A stretch of DNA of 49,308 nucleotides from Pleurotus djamor. Lineage: Eukaryota > Basidiomycota > Agaricomycetes > Agaricales > Pleurotaceae. Below are positions 42,984 to 49,308 of this stretch, piece by piece. Position numbers and translations under genes: made by a program. The notes below the pieces were generated by a model. It ran no database searches and had not been told where the DNA came from. It worked only from the letters and a program-made list of their open reading frames with translations. Location: the NCBI GenBank assembly GCA_029747585.1, contig JAPEVF010000332.1, positions 1 to 49,308 of the forward strand, written 5' to 3'. Numbering within the stretch: the stretch's first letter is position 1; each line of letters begins with the position of its first letter.

Positions 42984-44750
42984 TCACTCCATATAGACCA
43001 TCTCGGGGTCCTTTAGCATCACAAATTCGTCCTTTTTCTTGTTCATGGGCATTGTCACTGCGGCGAATTGGAAGGAGGGTGGTTCTGTGAGGACCGTCGC
43101 CGATAGCGCACGTCAGAATAAGAAGTAGTGACTAGAAGGACACCAAAAAATATCCGCTTCTGTCGCAGCTGCGCGTGGCCAAGTATCCCTAGGAAGAGGT
43201 TCCCGTCGACCTTCTCTTGCAGTTCGCAGGGCAGGTGACCTATGTCTTCGTTGAAAATCGATGCCACAGCTTGCGAACAGGAGAACTTGGATTGGTAGGT
43301 TACAGGATAGAGAACGGTGGAGAGGTGAAGACCATAGATGGACAGGGAGATATCGGGAGATGTGACCCCTTCACGGAAGAGAATGGTGTCTGACGGCAGA
43401 AGTTGGCCTTGAAATGGGACACTGAACGCAGCGGGTGAGCTCGGGAGCATCCTGGTACGAGGCGAGGTCTCGCCATCGAAGATCAAAAGACTTCTATCGT
43501 CATAGCGCTTGAGAAGCTCGATCTGGAGCCGTTCAAAGGCCTTAACTTTTCCTTCACCATAAGCGATGTTGAGCGATACGTCCAACAAACCGAGTAGACA
43601 GTAAACTATGTCTTCTGGTCGACTCGTGCGCCTCGTTGCGACCCAGGTCAAGATACGTCGGGCGTTGTGAGTGTGAGTTTGGGTAGGCTCGAATTCCAGC
43701 CTCTATGACGGGAGGATGACAGTCGATCCTCTTTGTATAGAGAGTTTGGGGACGGAATCTTAAGAGACTTCGTTCATCCACGCCTATATCAGAAATGTCA
43801 ATTAAGGAAGTGTATCGACCATTTATTCTTATTCCCACCTGTAATGCGACTGATACTCTGCACGATAGAAGAACTCTCTGGAGGAGTTGCGGCACCGCGA
43901 GAGATGTCGTACTCATCGTCGGTCAGAGGGTCCCAGTATTTATTGTAGAATTTGAGCCTCTCTGGCGCAAGCAACTCCTGAAGGGTCCATCCACGCTGAA
44001 ACCACTCGTCCACGTCGTTTCCTTCGCCGAGTGCCGACCCCGTTTGGGCAAGGTGCACAATACACACGTGCGCCTTAGAGTACCAAGCGTACATAAAGGG
44101 TATGCTTGCGTCAAGCTCAGCGCCGTTTGCAGAGTGGATACATCCAGTATCAAACCAGACATATTGACAACCATACTGGCGGGCTTTCTCACAGAAGTTT
44201 CGGAGTTTGGTAGCTCCATCGCCTTTACCAGAGTGAATCTCTTTTGAGAAATCGGCATTGAAATCGAGTTCATCAAGGCCCCAGCGATGTGAGAAGATGG
44301 CGTATCTAGAGAGCTTCGAAAAGATCTCGTAGGTGTGTTTTTGATCACAATCGATGCTGGGGTTCGAACGACGCTCGCTTTCCAATTCTCCAGCAATGGA
44401 AACGGCAAGGTGACGAATGAGATGAGTGCGGTCGTATAAGCGGTAGTCTTTCAGACAAAGAAGGTGGATGGGGTAGTCGTATAAGAACCGGGAGACATCA
44501 GAGGCAATTCCTGAGGATCAGTCTAAATGGCATACATTGAGGAAAAGATGGAGAGCATACGCTTCTGCACTTCTGACAGTTCAGATAAATCAGGCGAACT
44601 TTCGGACTTGGACGCGGGGGTTGGCCTTGGTGCCTTGTGAAGTCTGCGCCGATTGGTGAACAGATGGGCTGCCAGGAGAAACGCAAGGCCTCCCAATGCA
44701 AGCAGTAGAATCGATTGTTTGAGATCGGTAGTTTCCATAACGTCATGCAT
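42984..44750 (-). pseudogene. HET4: decayed tandem copy of HET3
   Basis: It aligns with HET3 along its whole length, including the anchor (ILLLALGGLAFLLAAHLF), YAIFSHRWG, YVWFDTGCI and RGWTLQELLAPERLKFYNK. At least four lesions are visible. (1) An in-frame TAG at 44523-44525, where HET3 has CAG. (2) A frameshift a few bases later, before SGIASDVSRFLYDYP. (3) A net 73-nt gain near 43671-43750, flanked by GAGTTTGGG repeats, splitting the frame before RRILTWVATRR. (4) A one-base shift near 43095 that changes the C-terminus, so the homologous stop would be 42984. The exon-intron junction after RITG (about 43790-43845) is still recognisable. Confidence 0.8.
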
Positions 44751-45491
44751 CCCTGCGTGAGGCCGGACGCCCGGCCTCTATGTCGAGGGAATGATAAAAC
44801 TGAGAAACAAGTCAATCCCTGTGGGCGATCTGCGTTATAAACAAAGTACCTAGCAAGGGTACAGCTGTTAAAAGCTGTCCATTTTAACTCTTGCAAAGCG
44901 CAGCTCAATTGTCATCGCAGATGTTGAGCACTGCCTAGGGCAAGTTGAGTTGTGATGGCGGTGTTGGTTCATGTCATGGAATCGCGCGAATATGCAAGCA
45001 TAGGTGCAGTTGGAACAAGGGAATTCCATGAAAAATCTAGCGCCCGAGATGTCTGGCAGGACGCAACCTCGCAAGCTGCTCGCAAGTATGGTTCGGAAAC
45101 AGTAAGTGCTCAAGCCCATAGATGTGTGGGATGCTATTGATACAGGAAGGTTTCAAGCTTCCAGCAAGAGTGAGCACCATCACATTTCTACTCACACATT
45201 ATGACCTATGTTTTTTTCCGATTGATAGATTTTGGAGGCACGCAAACATGTACTTAGCCACGTCCAGTGCATTCAAGTACTCGCGTAAGGCACCAGCGCC
45301 TTGATACAAGATTATTGTACCATCTGGATCACAGGTCCAATAGACAGTACGTCTCGCCATCGTCAAGGTGCCAACGTAGGTTTTGAATCTTAGTCTGAGG
45401 GCCTTGCATTTCGCGTATTTGTTACGGCGCAGGCTGACTTGATATTCGATTGGTCTATACGAAAGGAATTAAGGAGCAGAAAAAANCAACG
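44751..45491. other. HET4 upstream region
   Basis: A perfect 8-bp-stem hairpin (GAGGCCGG-ACGC-CCGGCCTC, 44759-44778) lies just before the HET4 start. The next ~150 bp resemble the HET3 upstream DNA. No gene was seen. An N lies at 45486. Confidence 0.45.
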
Positions 45492-45987
45492 TTATCCACG
45501 ACATGCGGTCGTGCTCATGGAAGCCTGCAGCTGGACGCATCTGGAAAGTAGTGTAGGGGTGGAATTGATCATATCAGATGAAGAGTCGTCAAACTCGCCT
45601 TGGGAGCCCTGGTGGGCGGAAAGCTGCGTGGCAGTATACACAGCTGATGCATGCAGAATACTCGCTACGCGTGGTCGACGCAAGGGTGTTATTTGCACTT
45701 GAGCCTCTTCAATCATGTTCTCCCCACACATGTTGAGCTCTTCGTCCAGAAAGATAGAGTCATCACTAGTCACTTTGCTTTGGCATGATGACTCCCGTCC
45801 GAATACGATGACACTGCAGCTTTTGCGTACGCGAAGCAATTGTCTTACTAACGCTTCTTGGGTAATATGTGGTCGGAAGGCAGCCGAGAAGGGCGAGTGC
45901 GCACAAAGGTCATGTAATGCCTCGGCGAGAGTACCGAAGAGGGCAACAAGAGGACAAGTCCTATTTGAATCAGTAAGCGGTCTTGTT
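45492..45987 (-). other. unrecognised open frame
   Basis: The minus strand is open for about 165 codons without an ATG near its upstream end. The first part looks protein-like (LVALFGTLAEALHDL, then FRPHITQEALVRQLLRVR); the second part is low-complexity. It may be an exon of an unrecognised gene or a relic. It does not match HET, F-box or coiled-coil families here. Confidence 0.25.
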
Positions 45988-46211
45988 CTGTGTGCTTAGG
46001 TAGGAGGGACAGAACATATGAGATTGGAGAGGGCTGAGTATGTGCTGGGCTACGTGGCTGCGGTTTAGATAGCCTTCAGTCGGAGCTTCGGGCCACCTTG
46101 CTTTAGCAAGTTATAGCTTCGAGCAACGAAACGAGCAGGACGATCAAGTGCGCCATAGGAATGAAAATTATACGACGAAGGGGGCATAACGTACAAATGA
46201 GGTCGACTAAT

Positions 46212-47067
46212 TTACCGCGGTAGAAGGCTACTTGCTCCTCGCAGAGCCATTTGTCCGCCAAATTGAAGAGTTTGGGTGCCCCCGGGGAAATAAGCAGCGA
46301 CGTAAGAGACCAGCGCAAGGAGCTGCACTATGGCACCAACTAGGGAGCCGATGTATGAGGCACGCTGTCATGTTCACGTTATGACCATATACTTGAGACA
46401 AGAAAAAATTTCGGCTTACGCCTAAGGAGAAATATAACGTGAACGCCAAACTGCCGAAGTAGACCGCGGTGAAAGGCAGTCTCTCTTTGGTGAGCAAGTG
46501 TTTGATGTGATTTATTGGCCCAACGAGGACCGAGAACCTATAAGCAGTCAAAGTAAGCCGACTGCCCTCATGTAGGGTTACGATCAAACTCACCCAAGCA
46601 TGAACAACAGACTTCCCAAGCTACATTGAAAAGCACTCAGTAAGACATTTCGATCCCATGGCAAGGAACACACCTGAAGGCCAAGGCAAACTTGGCTGGC
46701 CGCAGTGCGAGCAAGGGAAGCGTCAAAAACGCGACGAAGAAACAAGCTACTCCTCCCAGCAGACACGCTCCGAAGCCCAGTAATCTAGTATTCCGTCCTC
46801 GGTGTCAGGGCCAGTGCTAACCAGATATGACCACACGTACGGTGCTCACCTTTCCCACCGGGACAAAGCAAACCAGGCCTCCTCTTCATTTGACGTGCTA
46901 TTCGATCTCAATGGGATATAGTCCCCCGCGACCGTATTATAAAACCGAGAGAAAGGATTCCCAGAGGCATTGGACGTTGGTTGTTGTTGCGAATCGTCTG
47001 TGACGCCTCTAGCCCAGCGGAATTGAGAGAGGTTGGCCCGAAAATTTGATTCTGTTGAGTTTGCCAT
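46212..47067 (-). CDS. SFT2: SFT2: Golgi vesicle-transport membrane protein
   Basis: Five minus-strand exons, 47067-46850, 46784-46674, 46620-46594, 46537-46420 and 46364-46212, join in frame to 208 aa. One exon is only 27 nt. The N-terminal ~75 residues are cytosolic, ending in GDYIPLRS and NEEEAWFALSRWER. Four hydrophobic segments follow: LLGFGACLLGGVACFFVAF, LAFSLGSLLFMLGFSVLV, FTAVYFGSLAFTLYFSL and VGAIVQLLALVSYVAAYF. The GPINHIKHLL loop and the C-terminal SxLPR are characteristic. Sft2/Got1-family proteins act in retrograde transport to and fusion with the Golgi. It is a conserved core gene and marks the end of the accessory block. It is divergent from NUP192. Confidence 0.95.
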
Positions 47068-47342
47068 TACTGTGGTGGTGGTTGTGCGCGTAAACCAAGG
47101 ATGTCTGCGCCGACGAACTCGTCACCAAAGTTGCACGTGGAATGTGCGCGTACAAGCGCCCATAAGCGCCCGATCCTCAACTTGCTTGTTTGATTCATCC
47201 TCGCATTCGGTCTTTCTTCCTTTTCTCCCCCTACGGCCACCCACATCGCTGCAGCCCGTCTTCACTCGAGGACGTATAAAACGATTGCTGCACGCGTAGA
47301 TTCTCTCTGGCCCTGAAACATCTTTCATCCCCCACGCGTCCG
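47068..47342. promoter_or_regulatory. divergent promoter region SFT2 / NUP192
   Basis: 275 bp separate the two start codons. A TATAAA-like GTATAAAAC stands at 47273-47281, about 65 bp before the NUP192 ATG. Repeated GTGCGCG/GCGCCC-type sequence lies in the middle. Confidence 0.5.
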
Positions 47343-49308
47343 ATGGAGTCAATATCACGACTTCGTGAAGCCCTCGTTCATGTTCTCAATGGCCGCGTAG
47401 TTCCTCATGGAGAGCAGGAAATATTCGACGAACTCATTGTACACAAATCACGACTATTGAATCTTTACGACGTGGGTCCTAGGAATCCGCAACAACAAAA
47501 GGAACTCGAGTCTGGTTCGTGCATTCGTTCCCTGTGAGATCTGTTTCGAACTGTGAAGCTCACCTTTGAACCAAGGCAAACTCACACTGTATGGGAAAAC
47601 TGTTGCAATTAATGGAGAATTCACCCGCCAGGTTCTCTTTCTCTCTCAACAACTCGAATGTTCCGAGCGCTATGTCGCGGAACTGCTATACTCTGTGATG
47701 TCGGAGAGTCCGAACCTTGACGCGGTCGACTATCTCGAGGCCACAGTAAACGAATATCATCAACGTCGGAGGCATCTCGTGGATACGGTGCGATTCCTTC
47801 TCGATGCTGCAGAGCTCGGAAGAGACTCCCCTCAAGCACCCCAAATTTACCGTCGCCTTGAAGTATTCACGCAAGCAGAATTAATGGGGTCACTACCTTC
47901 ACGCGTTTTCAAGGAGGTTGAAAGCTTAGGGAGTGTGATGGTGACGGTTGATGCAGCACGAAAGAACGCTGGAAGTAATACTGTTGCGCCTAATGGGCAA
48001 GGTGCGCTGTCGATTCGGGCTTCCTTTCATATTATGTGCTGAAACCAGGGTTAGGTAGCAGTGGTTCTCTAGGTGCAGACCTGCTTACTGCACGATTCGA
48101 GTCCCTTCGCTATGAACGCAGACAACTTGCGGTCACATTAACAACCATCGCGCGCATGGGTTATTTCACTGCTCAAGAAGTTAAACTGGCCGTGGATTGG
48201 CTTTCATCAAATCCCAATAGTGGTGTGATGTACTATATCTTCACTTCAGTCATATCAGCTTTCGGTTTGGTGGACCCTCAGAGTTCAGGTGCCCAGTTGC
48301 GTCGCTCTCTGGCTATGGATAAATCCAATGTGGGGTACATGACAAGGAAACTTGCGTCTACCTCAGAGTGGAAAGATAATGGCATGAAGGCTGCCGTCCT
48401 ACTTCAATGGACCCTCTTCTTGACGGAGACGCGCCATCGTGATCCCGAACTTGAAAACCGGGAAGGCTTCACAACTGAGGAATTGGAGTCGCAGATATGG
48501 AATGCTGTTCAGGGCGACGCGTTCAGCTCTTTGGCGCGTATCGTCATCCAGCTGGGCTCAGACCGAAGCAACCCTCCTCAATCCGCGTTTCTTCAGTCCT
48601 CTCTACCTCCCCAACCCCAGCCCGATCAACAGAGTCAACGCGAGACCCTTCCTGAAGACTTTAAAGGCCTTCTCCTATCTGGACTCGAAAATCTCGTTCG
48701 ATCACTCATCACTCACGCTTCATCTGAATTGCGCAAAATCAAGCAGCGCCAAGAAGATTTGCTCCTTGCCAATCGACGCGTCGTGAGCTCTGCTGCTCCT
48801 CCCGAACCCAAGTCTTCCACCCGAAACGACATCGCCGTTCTCTTCGCGTTCATTGGTTTACTCTACTCCTCCCTCCCGCCTGAAAGAGCATTACAGTTTT
48901 GGGGCGCTGGCTCAAGACAAGATTCGGAGCAGTCGTACCTGGAGTATGTGGAGTCTACGGCAGGAAGGTTACCCGTGTTTTTGCAGTGGGCAGTTTGGTC
49001 GACTTCGCCCAGTGATTCAGTACTCATGACGGCCTTATACGACATGATCAACGGACTCGCCAAAGGCCAGCAATGCAGTGAATTGGCCCATAATTTCATG
49101 GCTCGAGCTACTGGTGAAGTCATTCCTGGGAGCACCCTCCCTTCATCCAACTCTGGACAAGCCATCTCATGGTCGTTGGTCTTTACCTTGCTTGAGAACT
49201 GGGCCACGGTTCCTGTGACCAAACACACCCCACCTCCGGCTTCCAGCACGTACAATCTCGCACCTCCTCTCGGAAACTCCATCTTCGCGTCCTCTGCACG
49301 TGCGCACC
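47343..49308 (+). CDS. NUP192: nucleoporin Nup192/Nup205, 3' partial
   Basis: Exons are 47343-47514, 47576-48001 and 48049 to beyond the window end, with introns of 61 and 47 bp; about 619 residues are present, against a usual length near 1,700-2,100. The N-terminal part of this inner-ring nucleoporin is visible. It includes an early helical block (EFTRQVLFLSQQLECSERYVAELL), then FESLRYERRQLAVTLTTIARMG and LAVDWLSSNP. Also present are MAAVLLQWTLFLTE-type sequence (KAAVLLQWTLFLTETRH) and PERALQFWGAG..SYLEYVE. Nup192 is an alpha-solenoid scaffold of the nuclear pore inner ring that binds Nic96. Start: first ATG, preceding the conserved LREAL helix. Confidence 0.93.

Noticed and set aside
43671..43750. 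The HET4 insertion as an intron or tRNA piece
   Set aside because: On the gene strand it lacks GT...AG ends at the frame break. The GGCTCGAATTCC stretch resembles a tRNA B box, but no cloverleaf can be formed.
1..49308. CRISPR arrays, rRNA, LTR or LINE elements
   Set aside because: No regularly spaced repeats, rRNA-like conserved stretches, reverse transcriptase or integrase motifs were seen on reading both strands.

Overview
The window looks like nuclear DNA of a basidiomycete fungus, most likely Agaricomycetes. Supporting signs are many short GT-AG introns of 45-70 bp, multi-copy F-box and HET (heterokaryon incompatibility) genes, a secreted NucA/NucB-type DNase, and two conserved eukaryotic core genes (SFT2 and NUP192) at the right edge. 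A 5'-truncated short-chain epimerase/reductase sits at the left edge. I do not recognise the species. Six ambiguous bases (N) lie at 7814, 7818, 7835, 7896, 8389 and 45486.

Layout. At 1-1094 is the epimerase. From 1596 to 36000 there is an expanded, rearranged block made of two recurring gene families. One is six F-box proteins (F1-F6), each with a first coding exon that is only the ATG. The other is five long coiled-coil proteins (CC0, A1, B1, A2, B2), each ending in a helical module that resembles the TFIIS N-terminal (TND/Med26/LW) domain. The block has mirror-image arms. CC0<, F1>, F2>, MEM< on the left (1.6-8.9 kb) are matched in reverse by MEM-relic>, <F4, (<F5), <F6, A1> on the right (19.1-28.2 kb). 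The spacer between the arms carries the 5' half of the membrane-protein gene MEM, the secreted DNase, F3 and HET1. To the right of A1, a two-gene unit (A then B) has been tandemly duplicated. In unit 1, A is intact and B is broken; in unit 2, A is broken and B is intact.

At 36-45 kb lies repeat-rich DNA with a 561-bp inverted-repeat element, followed by HET2 (+), HET3 (-) and HET4 (-, a decayed tandem copy of HET3). The conserved core begins again at 46.2 kb with SFT2 (-) and NUP192 (+, cut by the window end), which share a 275-bp divergent promoter region.

How the genes may work together (inference). F-box proteins normally recruit targets to SCF ubiquitin ligases, and HET proteins are fungal allorecognition/cell-death factors. 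The coiled-coil/TND-like proteins have no function I can name. Two F-box genes (F1, F6) are head-to-head with coiled-coil genes (CC0, A1), and both shared promoters keep the same ordered elements, including an identical 16-bp block. This points to a co-regulated F-box/coiled-coil module that was duplicated together, and it is the strongest candidate here for an undescribed system.
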